64,000 nt of DNA from contig CP141146.1 in NCBI GenBank assembly GCA_035235625.1, positions 5,574,501 through 5,638,500 on the forward strand. The letters run 5' to 3'. Under the pieces are notes generated by a model. It was not told where the DNA came from, ran no database searches, and saw only the letters and a program-made list of their open reading frames with translations. The translations under genes and the position numbers were made by a program. This stretch comes from Saururus chinensis (lineage: Eukaryota > Streptophyta > Magnoliopsida > Piperales > Saururaceae). Positions 38,019-50,931 of the stretch are shown here, piece after piece (the stretch's first letter is position 1; each line of letters begins with the position of its first letter).

Positions 38019-39625
38019 TGGAAAAGATTTACTCCAATAATATTATTTTCTTAGTTAACATTTTGATTATTAATAATTTGTTCTTTTTTTTAGGCATTAA
38101 ATTTTTTTGGAAGAAGATATGAAGTTTGCATGTACAAATCTTTCTAAGATTTTTCTTCTTGATTGAATTCTTTTAATTTTTGTTTTTCATCCCTATGAGT
38201 TTCTTATATAAGTTGATGCTAAAAAGTTTATTAAAGAGAATCATATGGAGTCTTATGAGAATGTCATGTATGACATTTGTCTTGGGCCATTATGTTTCTA
38301 ATATTATTTTTTAAGGTTTTTAGTCTTCTTCTCTTCATTAATATTTTAGAATTTTTATCATATGCCTAAAATAGTCAGCTTTCAACAAGTTTTCTTCAGC
38401 GAACAAATTATGCGGCAAGTGTTGCTTCAAACTTCAAATTGAGATAGTTTAGGATTTTAAGGGTTATTAGAAGAGTTAAGATTTTTAGGTTTATTATCCT
38501 TAACTCACATAAAATTTTTTGTACAATTACTTCTTTTCAATTTGAGCCTTTTTATGTATTCTGATTGTTCTGCACTGGTTATCCTCTTGTTGACCTTATT
38601 GATGTACTTGTTATGGATCATGAAGATACTAGTGGGTAAGAACTGGGTGATGCATGCTATTTTTGTTTGGCCAAAGTAGGGTGGTAAGGTGTTATGTCTA
38701 AGCATATGCATGCCCATCCTCATTCAAAATTGTTTGCTCATTATTTTATGTGCTTCTTAAATTGAGCTTTCCTAGCTAGTATGTCTTTTATAAGATTTAG
38801 TATGTTAAACAAATATGATCAGTAATCTCTTTTAGTAACTGCAAAAAGAAGGCTGAAATATTAGATTTCAGCTGGCCTTGGCACTTTGGAGACTATCTCC
38901 TTGATGAATTAAAGGTTAACGCTTTGAAGTAACCAATTGACCTAAATGTAAAACCCAAGCACCCGATATTGGGTTATTTATTATTTTTTAATGCCCAGTC
39001 ATTCATTGGTAGAATGACACTTGAAGGCATAAAGTTCTTTGACTCTTGCAATTTGTTTCTATCTGGACTTTTTTTCGTCAGTATTATCTTATATGTGAAC
39101 ATGATGTTACTACTACATTATTTTTGCTACTTCAAAACCTGTTCTATGTTTGTTGGGCTTCCTTATTGCAGACATGATATTATATCCCTATATAGCATCT
39201 ACTATTGCTTATGGCAATGTTAATAGGTAGACTTCACTATATTTACTTATCTAAAATGGGATTGGCAATTGCTGAACTTGACTAAACAGTTGGTTTCTAG
39301 TCTTTGAGATTTATGTTATGGGATAGTCTTGTAGTGGGTTACTCCCGCCAGGGTTTCTTGGTGCTTGGGTGGCTCTATGTTTATGCTTTAGATGTAGAGT
39401 TAATTTTTTTGGTTCAAGCCTAGGTTGAGCATAGGCTCATGATTCATATAATGAAGTTTGAGTTAGAGCTCAAATTGAGCTTCAAATTTTCAATTCAAGC
39501 CGAGCTCAAGATAAAACATTCGAACTTATTTGAGCTTCAACCAGAGCTCAAGTTGGGATTGAACAGTTCAAGTTTAAGCCTAGCTAGCCCAATATCCAAC
39601 TCAGCTTGACTCCTTAACACCCTGA

Positions 39626-40896
39626 GTTAGTATGTGTTGTGTTGCATGCAAGTCATGTCGGCATTAAGGGGTTAGATTGTCCTTTGATCTTAAAAATAGA
39701 CGATGATGGATGAACTTTGCAATGGACGGTGGTTGGAAATGAGTATAGGAACTCGCCGTTGAAAGGCAGATGAACACAAAGATTTCAGGTTCTGAGGCAC
39801 ATATAAGTACAGTTTTCTATAAGGAATTATTTGTCTCCCTTAGATAGATTTAAGTTGTTGATGGGCTACATGACAAACTTCCTCCCCGGATGCAACATAA
39901 CCTTTGAGAATTTTCAACCAACAATGTTGAAGAATTCTCCTTGAACTCTCCTTAAGACTGTATAAGAATGTGGCTAAAATTGTATTTGAAAAACATAACA
40001 AAAACACAAGAGAAAGAGAATAACACTAGGAGGAAGAACAGAGGTGTAGTGTAGGTTTTCTTCTATGTGCAATGCTATGATTCAAGTGCTTAGGTTTGAG
40101 TCTCTATTCATATACTCCTACTGGGTGCAAGGTGAAGAGGTGTGTTCCTTTACAAAGAGTTGCCTCATTATATCCAATGAATGCAATTACTCCCAATGGT
40201 TACAACTCATGCACAAGCATCAAGAGAGACAATATTTCACCAAGAGGTATAATATAAATGAAGGTTAACACAAATCTAAAGGATGAAACATTTCACCAAA
40301 TGGTGCAACCCTTGGAGAATTTATAAAACCTCTTTTATTGCTTTAAAAATATAAACAATCCTCTACTTTGTGAAATAAGAAATAACAAATTTGAGTCAAC
40401 ATCCTTATTGACATTATTTTGCCTACAAAAAAGTAATTTTCGATTTGAACCTTCAATTAGTACAAGGACTATAAAGTTAAGTAAAAGTCATCGGTATGCT
40501 ATGCATTGAACCCAAGTACTCTATATACAAAACATGTAATCTCATACACAAGATAACATCTAGTCTCATTGAAAAGTTTACATTACTCGTTCAACAATAT
40601 TATGGTCATGTGTTTGCCTGGTTTAGGAAAATAATCTTGAAAGTAATTACCATTACCACTTCTATGCTTCTATAATTGAAGTTCCTTTGTCACTATTACT
40701 AGACATGTTCGTTTGAACTTCATCAAGAGTTTAAACTCGATCAACCTCCAATATGTAACGGTCAGCATTAGTGAATTCACATGAGGCCTAAGGTTGTAGT
40801 GCTAATCAGTCAATCCAATGACTTATTCTTACCCATTAAACCATAAGACTAGTAGTAAACTAGTGTTAGATTAGGTTACAATCATTGTTGACTTTT
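39626..40896. other. No gene seen; possibly 3' flank or LTR of the Copia element
   Basis: AT-rich sequence between the hAT element and the RNase H remnant. The Copia 3' LTR would be expected here, since the element runs right to left, but I could not identify TG...CA ends or a polypurine tract. Open frames such as 40065-40268 have no support. Confidence 0.35.
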
Positions 40897-43800
40897 TTAG
40901 AATTTCAACCCCATCTCCAAAGATGTCATTCTTATCAACTCCTTAAAAAGTCCTTTAGTAAGAGGATCTGCCAAGTGCTTACTTGACCTCACATATACAT
41001 ATTTTAGACTTATAAGTCTAATTTTAACATTATAGGTGTTACTATACGATCTGGCTAATGTAGCCTCATTATCACAATTTATTGAAATAGGTGGCATTGG
41101 ATTAGGCCACAGCCTGATGTCAAGCAATAAGTTTCTAATCCTCGCAGTCACTTTCTCTATTGCGATTAGGGCAATGAACTCGGATTCTATTATTGAGTAT
41201 GAGATACATGTTTGTTTCTTAGAACCCCAATAAATAGCACATCCTCCTAAGGTAAATAATGCAAAATATTTACAAATACATTAGATCTTTATTCTTTTCT
41301 TTAGTTTTATCAATTTTATTCGGCTCAATTCTCTTTTTTAGTAAAAGATTGGGCTGAGTTTAATTGCAATTAGGGGAACACATGTGGAGTAGGGTCATGG
41401 TAACAACCCGTGTGCATGATGTTGCTTCTTATTGTTCAAAAAACTCAGAATAAAACATCCACAAGCTGCAGCCTTTGCCCGATGAAGAAGTTTGGACCTT
41501 TTTTTGCAAAAGAATATTCAATGGAGAATGCCCTTAGGAATTAGTGGAGACTTCCAAAAAGATCTTAAAAATATGTGGAGGCTTGCCATTAGCAATTGTG
41601 ACAATAGGAGGGTTCTTGTTGACAAAGAACAAAACTCGTACTGAATGGGATATAATACATCACAATTTCAGCATAGAACTAGAAAATAATTTCAAGCTAA
41701 GGGATATGAATATGTTGTGGCTTAGTTACGATGACCTTTCATTCCATCTCAAACCCTATTTCTTGTAATTCAGCATGTACCCTGAAAATTCTACCATTTT
41801 TAAAGATAGGCTCATTCAACAATGAATTGCAGAGGGGTTTGTGAAGCCCAAGTGTAGTATTACTTTGGAACAAGTTGCCTAGGGATATTTAAATGAGCTT
41901 GTGAATCAGAGTTTGGTTGAGGTGGTAAATTTCAACGACTATGAAAAGGTTAGCGAATGTCGGGTCCATGACGTGATGCTTGAGTTAATTTATAAGAAAA
42001 CAAGAGAATAAAGTTTTATTACCTTATTGAGAGAGGAAGTATGTTCACAAGATAGAATTCTTTGTTTGCGTATTGACGAGACAATAACTATCTCATCGAA
42101 CCTAAATTTGTGTCAACTTTGGACTCTCTTCATGTTTGAGAAAATTACTGAGGAGGTACATGCATTTTCAAGGTTTCTTGCATTAAAAGTCTTAGTTCTA
42201 GATGTTGATTTAGATACATTTTCTCCTAACATTGTGACCCTATTCCACTTGAGATATTTGCAAGTGAGTGCTTTAGATATTGAAAAGATTCCAAATTCTG
42301 TAGGTAAACTCCATAATCTCCAAGTTTTAGACCTACGTGATAGCCACAATGTTTCAAAGCTACCCAGTAGAGTCCTACATCTTCAAAACATGCGATGTTT
42401 AAATACTTCCAGGATTAGTGTTGTAAAAATGCCCTAAAAAAAAGTAAGTTAAGATCCTTGCATACATTAAAGGACATTGAAATGGACGGGAGTGAAGAGT
42501 ATGCTCAAGAGTTGGGCAAACTCTCCCAATTGAACATTACACATGGAGGGAAAAATATTTGGGAAGTCTTGCAGGAATTTATCACAAATATGAGACACCT
42601 AAAAATATTTTTTATAAATCACAGATCTATGGGCAGGCCCCTCGAGACATGCTTATTGACTAATCTTTCATTGTGCTTGAGGAAAATAGGCTTGCGAGGG
42701 CATCTTGAGAAGTTGCCTAAAATGGTTGAGTCATTTAAAAATATTGTCAAGTTATATCAGTACAGTTCAATGTTGCATGATGACCCTCTCATGGCATTGG
42801 GCCATTTTCCCAATTTGGCCTTTTTGAGTTTATTGAAAGCCTATAATGAGGAAAATTTGTGTTGCGATACAAGGAGTTTCCTGAGACTCAAAGTTTTGCA
42901 GATCAGATACCTTGAATCATTGACATATATGAACATAGAGAATGGTGCAATGCTAAAACTTGAACAACTTATTCTTGTTCAATGTCCAAGGCTTCATATG
43001 GTCCCCCTTGGTATTAAACACCTCATGTGTCTGAAAGAGCTATACATGAGTGGAAGATAAGAATAGATGAAGATGAAGACCGGGAAAAAGTGAAGCACAT
43101 CCCACTTATTCAATTTTTTATAAAGGCTTAAGGAATGGTCTTGTGGATATGGAAAGCCTCCCCAAAACTTTTCATTTTCCTCATACTTCAAGAACATGTT
43201 TGCATAAGTCTGCCACAAAAAGTAAATTATTTTAGAGAAGAAGAGCAAGATAAAGACAAAGAAGGGGAGTACTAAAGGAGGAGGATACCTTCTAGTGTTC
43301 AATATTAGGATTACTAGTGATCTACCTGCTCATTTTGTAAATGTCAAATGCAATATCTAGTCTAGTATAATGCATAACATACATTGAACTACCAATTGTA
43401 CTAGCATATCCAATTTATACTATTGTTTGAATTCATTAAATCTAAGGTGGTTGAATTTAGATAAAATTTTCTTAATGTAATGAGATTGATTCAAGGTTTA
43501 ACCCCAACTATATTTTGTCACTTTTATCCCTAAAATGGTATGAACTTCACCCAATTCTTTTATTTTGAAATTAGAAGTTAGATTCCTCTTGTCACTGTCA
43601 CACCATATGTTAATACTCATAATCAACAAGTCATCAACATATAAGCACATAATCATAATTTTTTTAATAAATTTAGCATAAATGTATTTATCATTACTAT
43701 TATGTATAAATCCATAAGGTAAAATGACACTATCAAATTTTTCATGTCATTGTTTGGATACTTGTTTAAGTCCAAACAAAGACTTCACCAATTAACACAC

Positions 43801-45960
43801 TTTACTTTCATTACCTGGAAAGACAAATCCTTCTGGTTATTTTATGTACACTTTTTCATCAAGATCATCATTCAAGTATGCAATTTTAACATCTATTCGG
43901 TAAATATGCAATTTAAATACAAAATTCTACTAGAAATGATTCTACCAACATGAGCATAAGTATGAAAAAAATTAATTCCTTTTTTTGTTAATAACCTTTT
44001 GGTACTAATTTAGCTTGAAAAGTGTATAATGAACCATCAGGATTGTATTTCATTTGAAATACCAATTTGTAAGAAATAAGTTTTGAACTGAGAGGTAAAT
44101 CCGTTAAAACGTGTCATTGGACATAATAGTATATCTCATCATTAATGACTTCCTTCCAAAAAGCAAAATCTCTAGAAGTCATAGTTTTACTATAAGTTTT
44201 CGGATCTTTCTCTAAATTAAGAAGCATGGGCATTAGGTTAACAACATGTTCTTTATCTCCTTCTACTATAATAATGATGTGCTAAGAGGATATGAAGTTT
44301 GGATTAAGAGATGTTTCTTTTCTAAGCTCACTTGGAGGGTTAGAAACCTTCTCAATTTCAATAGACATATCTACTTCCATCTTTTGAGGGTCTTAACATT
44401 TAGAATTTGGAATAAAAGTTTTTTCAAGAAACTCTACATCTCTAGATTCAACAATTATATTAGATAACAATTTGTAGGACATTCTATACTCAGTGTATCC
44501 TATGAATACATATCTCTGGCTCTTTGACCCAACTTGGTCCTTTTAGGATACGTGGCCCTATAATAAGCCATACACCTCCACACTTTACGATATGATAAAT
44601 CAGATTTTCTTCTCCTCCATAATTCATATAGACTTTTATGAGTCCTCCTTGAAGGAATCCCATTGAGCACGTAACATGTAGTCATCAAAGCTTTTCCCCA
44701 AAGATTAAAAGGTAACTTTGCACACAACAACATGAAATACACCATTTCTATAAGCATACAATTTTTCCTTTCAGCCAAACTGTTTTGTTGTGAATGATGT
44801 CAGGTTCTTCACAAAAGTTTGAAACCTCATTTCACAAGTATTCTCTGCCTCTATCACTATGAAGAACTTTTATTTTATTATCTATTTAATTTTTAATCTC
44901 AGCATGGAAAAGACTCCATCTTTAGTTTTCAGAGGATAGATATAAGTACATCTTGAGAAATTATCAATAAAAGTGATGAAAAACTTTTAGCCACCTCAAG
45001 ATAAAACATAGTTCAATTCATAAATATAGCAATGAATCAAATCCAAATTTTCAAAACTTCTTTCAACCTTTGGAAAAGGTTTTTTGTCATTTTGGATTGA
45101 ATACACATCTCACACTTATGGATATGATAATAATCATAAAAAATTAGCCCTAATTTTCTCATGTTATTCATATATTAGAAGTTCAAATATCCTAATCTAT
45201 CATGTCATAGATTAAAATAGTTTATAAGGTAAACAATATCAACTTTATTTTCATTAAGACAAAGTCTAAACATCCCATTACAAGAGTAGTCATTTCCCAC
45301 AAAGTGTCCAATTTTAAAACCATTCTCGCAAAGTATATTAGCAAACACAAGGTTCTTTCTCATGTCAAAAACATGGAATACAATGTTGAGAATCAATTTT
45401 CTTTTGGATGTAAAAGTGAGTTCAATAAATCCATTTCCCATGAATTTAACTCGCTATTGGTTCCCCATTTGAACTTTTTTACTATCAGTCTCCTCAACAT
45501 AATCTTTAAAAAAGAACTTGTTTTTACAAACATAGATTGTAGCACCCGAGTCAAGCCACCATCTTGTGTTGGAATCTACCATATTGATTTCAGTAATCAT
45601 GGTCACATATTTATTTGATTTCTTAACCACAAAATCTTGTGCATAATGCCTCTTTTTTCGCATACAAACCAAGAAGCATTTGTATTCTTTTGTCTTTCGT
45701 TGGATTTACTCTTGAAATGAGAATTAAATAAATTGTGCATACCTTGTTTATTCACATTAGCATTTACTCAAATCTGCTCCAAATCCCCTTTGATGTAAGA
45801 AGAAATACCATCTTCTTAGCACGAAAAGTGTAATTGATAGAACCATCAAACTTGACAAGAACTTGATCCATGATTTTGGCGGACATAGTGGGTTATCCTA
45901 AATCCATGATGACAACAAATAATTCCTTAAAATTGTTGACGTCAAGGGGCTAGATTGAGA
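40897..45960 (-). mobile_element. Decayed Copia retrotransposon, split by an NBS-LRR fragment
   Basis: Reading leftwards on the minus strand, the polyprotein order is Copia-type: Gag zinc knuckle remnant (CMRKKRHYAQD, near 45660), protease (WWLDSGAT, near 45570), GAG-pre-integrase (45205-45441), integrase (DDFSR, then SLAERKN-like, ending KVWRCMAYY at 44500-45000) and reverse transcriptase with YVDDLL (near 43640). RNase H (GCAIYWGSKKQT to HLADPLTKGL) lies at 40897-41265. Many stops and frameshifts are present. Between about 41270 and 43290 the polyprotein is replaced by unrelated sequence carrying a plus-strand resistance-gene fragment. Roughly 55 codons that normally join RT to RNase H are missing. 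LTRs were not found. Confidence 0.8.
41394..43062 (+). pseudogene. NBS-LRR (RPM1-like CNL) resistance-gene fragment
   Basis: It starts in the NB-ARC domain at RNBS-B (SRVMVTTR), then shows LQPLPDEEVW, the GLPL motif (CGGLPLAIVTIGG at about 41575), an RNBS-D-like FSMYPEN and an MHD-region RVHDVM. Leucine-rich repeats follow to LKELYMSG. The coiled coil, P-loop and kinase 2 are absent. Stops interrupt it near 41535, 41767, 41824, 41880, 42009 and 42435. The plus-strand fragment lies inside a minus-strand Copia element. It is not functional as a receptor. Confidence 0.88.
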
Positions 45961-48900
45961 TCAACAGAAATTGTCCTTGGAGCTTGAATAAGAAGACAAA
46001 ACCTAATCTTTATAGGACTATGAAAGTAAATGTGGTTGGGTCCCCACCTAAACTTCAAACATTATATTTCTATTGGTACAAGTTTAAAATATTTATATAA
46101 GGACAATAATGCCTCACAAATTTTATATTTTTTATAATAAAAAAAATACAAGAAAAAACAAAAGAGGGACCTTAATTGGGTTCACAAATGAATCAGGTTG
46201 CTTAGGGACTTCTTAAGAGCCTAATATCAGATCCATAGTTTTGGTGTGCACTCATGGTACATAGACATCATAGGTAAGTACGTAGACTCATAATTGAGGG
46301 ACGACCTGGTCCACATCAACTGTCACATACAAAGACATTAACACGGTTTTGATGTATTCTATATTAGACCACGAATTTTGTTGATCATGTATAATGATAA
46401 AATTATAGAAAAATATGATTTACATGTTACATGTTTTATAGAAATTATGTAGTAAGTTTAAATTGAGTTTTTGTTTATATTGCAATATACTGGATTAGTC
46501 AACAATATTGGATTTCTTAATTTCACAAAGAAATAATTTTTTCATATCATACTATTATTAAAAGTGAGAAGCATACTTCATTACTAGATATATTTTTGCC
46601 ACCTCTCATAATTTCCCCTAAGTCAGTTTGTAGGTATATTTCTCAATCTTGATGATCCTTAATTTTAGGGATTTAAATCATTAATTTCAAATTTACATGA
46701 GTATTAATTAGACCAATGACGACCACACATTCATAACTAATCCCCAATTTTTTATCTTTAGTCTATTGACATTAATTTTAGGGAATTCAATAATTAATTA
46801 CAAATTTACAACTCACCGAGTAAAAATAATTAGATCAATGGGCCAACATACAAAATTAATCCTTGATTTTTTATCTTTAAAGTCCAAATAAATTGACCTT
46901 AATTTTAGGGATTTTAATCATACAAATTTTAACATTATCCTTAATCATTATTAATTGTCACCAAAGTCTAAACCATGAGTTGTGGGATTGTCACTTTAGT
47001 TCACATAAGATTCTTTGATCTCATGAATTTCCACGTGCAATGTACGAACATTCTTACTAGCGAAAAATAATGTCAAAGTAACATGATGAGAGGACAATTT
47101 AGCCTTCTTTCATCTACTATTTAGGAAGATTTTCTTAGTTCCCTATTGACAAAGTGCCTAGCGTAGGGAACGCATGAGAGTCATTCATCTTTAAAACCAA
47201 CAACACATGCTCATGCATATTAACATCTGGGAGATGATGCTAATGTTCACTAGCGTGTACGCTATTGATTTTATATATTGATGGCTCACATGCATTGCTT
47301 ACACTGAATGCTTTGTCAATATAGAGCATAGAAAATGTTTCCCACCATTTGATATTTCAAAATGCTACTTGCTCGTATACAATAACAGTCATAGTAGCTT
47401 GCATCAATGTGTAGGCCCCATATTTGGGCTCCATGTGTGTCTCGCACTCAACACTATGGTGCAACCATAGAGCATTTGAACCATCCACTTCATTATTAAC
47501 ACAATTTGTTTTCTAAAGTAGCTACTTGCTACACATGCACTCACTTTTGGGAGAGAACTTATGAGATACCGAAGGAAAAGAAAAACAAAATAGAGAAGCC
47601 GAGAATTTGATCAATGGTCAAGAACTAATCTCATTCCTAGCAGAAGTCATTTCAGCTATCTTAGGATTCGTATGCCTTGTTGGAAAATCACCTTTTGCAC
47701 TTATTCTGAATGCAAGAGGAGTGACATCTTATGTCAATGGAGCAGTTATTATTGCAGCGTCTACACATTTGTATTCTATGTAAAGATCAATTGTTTTTTC
47801 GGTCTTGAGTTCGAACCCATTATGTTGGCCACCCACATAAATTATATCCCTGGGCGGTGGTGGGATTAGATGATCTAAGAGGCCAGTTGCCCACCTCTTC
47901 TAGTTAGGTTCTAAGGATTCAGAAGAAAAAAGAAATTCTAGAGAACTTAGGAATTAGAATATGATATTAACCTAAGTAATTTTGGGTACTTCGAAAACTT
48001 AAGCGATACATATGATTGCACCAACATGGAATGCTCTAAAGGATATGCTTTCATCTAAAATTTGAGAGTAGAAAATTAGTTCTTTAGAAATTTTAGTAGA
48101 GGGAAGTGCATCTGTCAGCAATCTTAATTTTGTGAAGGCATATATAACATGGGTATATTCTTCTTCTTCACATCTAGACATGCAAGTATGACACAAAAAA
48201 ATCATGATCCCACTAATCAAATATTGTACGCCAGTTTATGGCCCTTCAACTATCAAAAAGTCATTAATAATGGGTTCAATCACTGGCATCTACAATCAGA
48301 GGTAATTAAAAAATAAGGTACTGCGAGTGCAAATATAAAAATCTAAATGAATCAAGCATGCGAAGCAAAAGATTGTGCACAAAGAGACGAAAGAAAAGTG
48401 GGATTTGCTATTCTTGAACTCGTGCCTTGATCATAATGGAGTATTTTAAGAGTCATGAAGTAAAAAAGATTGATGAGGACAAGTTTAGGTACTGTCATAT
48501 CCCTCGTATGTCCTCATCAGTTCATGCTTCCACTAAGTGAGACCTTAATTAAATTAAACAAAAAAAGAAAGAAGTGAGATCTTCCACGCGTTTCCCCTCC
48601 CACATAACGCAAAAAAACATGCATTACTGCTTGACGCCAATGAAAGTGCTTCTCATCCTTTATTCCTCTCTCTTTCTCTGATTTTCTGTTCACATATTTG
48701 GTGAACTCTAGAGCAGACCGCCCGTGTCTTTCAGAGTAAGAAATACATGAATGGCAAACCTCAAGCTTTGATTTGGATGTGGACATCATGAAAGACACTC
48801 CAAGAATGGAAGGACACACAGTTTTTGTCTTCCCTTTCTGGCATCATCAGCTGAGGGCATGAGGACACTCTACTGTTATCAGGTTGTAAGTTCAAAATGT

Positions 48901-50931
48901 TCATGCTATAACAACAACCTTGGACGGGACTTAACAATTTAATCAAACGTTTGCTTTTAAATTGCAGTAGATTGGTAAGTATTTAATGACATATTTTACC
49001 TTTGTCATCGTTGGCAACAAATGTTCATGTTGTTTTTGGATAATTTGCTATATAGGAAAATGTAACATGAAGATGAAGCACATATTCCAATTCATTAGCC
49101 TTGTCCTCTATCAGTATGTACTCATTGATTAGAAATAATGAACGGTCCATAGTGACTGTAAGCACATATATCATAGATTTTCCAGATACTTGGCTGGAGG
49201 TGATCTTAGAATATAAAAAAAAAACAAATTTATGATAAATTTCGGTGGTTTAGATTTCATATTGATCTGCCTCATCAATGAACCAACAACTCCCCCCTCT
49301 AACCTATAAATTTGCCACAATGAGACGTTGTGTTGTCATCTTCCACACCTGCTTCATTACGCACGCTTAAGGCATATATCAGCTAAGACAAAAACAAGAT
49401 TTCACTTGCTAACCTTTGAGGAATGTACTATAACCATGGAAGACCATATTAGTATCAACAAGAGTATTGATGACCATGGATACTGGTATGCATCGATGAT
49501 ATGCACTGTACACATCGAAACAGCTACTAACCTCTAATAAATATTAAAAATTATTTAAATTAATAAGATATTATCATAACAATTCTCTTAAAGGCATAAT
49601 AGACGAAAAAAATATAAGTAAATATATAACACCAACATTAGTAATACGCATTAATTGGGGGGAGGGTAGAGTATGTGATTGCTAAATAAGGACCCCCTTA
49701 TAAAGTTCTTAAATTAGATGAGCGAATATAATAAATAAAATCAAATGTAGCTCAGCCCTTTGTATAGTTTATTAAGCTCATTATAATTATATATTAAAAA
49801 TATAGGTCATACAAACTATTGCTCTCTCTGTCCAATATTAAGTGTTTGAGGCACGACTAGGTATTTAACAAATTTTCTCTAAGATAAAAAAGTATGTTCT
49901 CAAGGAATACATAAGCATTCACTTAATAAGGAAATTTGCATTTGTACCTAATAATAATAACAATAATGATTATGATAACAATAACGATAAATATGAAAAC
50001 TAGCAAAAAATAATTATTATTATGAAAATGCTACGTACATGACCCTGCACATGTGCCTCGATATAATGGCGTAGGGTCCACGTGTGGCTTGAGCTGCAAA
50101 TAGATAATAAGCCGGGGGAAATCATTGGGTACAACGTGGGATTTACTCCCACATTACCAATGCTGTTGATTTGAAGCCATTGATCCTGAGCATAGACAAC
50201 AGTTACAGAATACTAGGTGGCAAAGGAAGTTTTTTTTTTATGTTTTTTTTGGGTAGGGTTGTTGGGGTACAAGCCAAAGGAGTTGGTTTGATTGTTCTTT
50301 TTTCATAAAACAAATTTCAGCCTGCTCCGAAAGGACGGTTGCTTTGAGCTTCAAGCAAGCCAAAATACTTTTATCTTCAAACAACTATTGAGGTAACAGT
50401 GACCAAGAAAAAGAAAAGCTGAAAGCAACTTCTTGTTCAAATTCCTGTGTTTTACAAAGGGCATGATTGGATGGGAAAAGAAAATAACTTAAATGGCCTT
50501 TAAACCAGAACTCTTCCCCGGAGGAGGGTTAAATTTCAAAGACCCTTTTAAGCAGTAATAACATTTTATACAGTAGCGTGACCCAAAATTATTTTCCTTT
50601 GAAATTTAAAGTGGACCCAGATGTGTCCAAAGTCAATACAGAGCATATCATTGTTCGATTTCCCCTCCCAATGACCATCTTGTAAAAGGAACAAATCACG
50701 GAAACCAGAAGAAGCCCCACTCCCAGTAATTCATTGAAACTCAATGGGCGTCAATGTAGAAATAATGGACCATTTCAGTCTAAAAAATTGGGCTGTCAGT
50801 ATATGACTCTTGCCGAAAATCTGGTAAGAGCGACTTCAATGCTTCATCTTTAATGTCTCTGGAGTCTGGACTAATGTTAAACTGCTGATGTTTGCTGTAA
50901 AGGTCTCCATGTATCAATTCTGATTTCTGTG
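45961..50931. other. Intergenic stretch, no gene seen
   Basis: AT-rich sequence between the Copia remnant and the 3' end of the glutaminyl cyclase gene. It contains a tandem repeat (46657-46935) and a MITE at 47123-47343, whose long inverted ends share CTATTGACAAAG or ATATTGACAAAG. The last 200 bp would be the 3' UTR of the cyclase. Open frames at 48517-48819 and 49328-49537 have no family support. Confidence 0.45.
46657..46935. repeat. Imperfect tandem repeat of 113-127 bp
   Basis: CNTTAATTTTAGGGA begins units at 46657, 46770 and 46897. Two full units also share ACAAATTTAC or CAAATTTACA and ATTTTTTATCTTTA; the third is partial. Confidence 0.65.

Larger units (their letters stand above)
35552..39625 (+). 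mobile_element. Decayed autonomous-size hAT element
   Basis: The ends (GTTGTTAATGAGTCGG at the left; inverted GTGTTAAGGAGTC at the right) and their TCGAGC-rich subterminal sequence match the intronic element at 30729-32082. Between them is a hAT transposase pseudogene (36067-38018), followed by about 1.4 kb of AT-rich sequence. I found no matching octamers outside, so the ends are approximate. Confidence 0.65.

Noticed and set aside
50780..50931. Longer minus-strand frame at the glutaminyl cyclase 3' end
   Set aside because: The acceptor that keeps TGKLWPKLYEI in frame leads to a stop at 50932; the longer frame is a different register.
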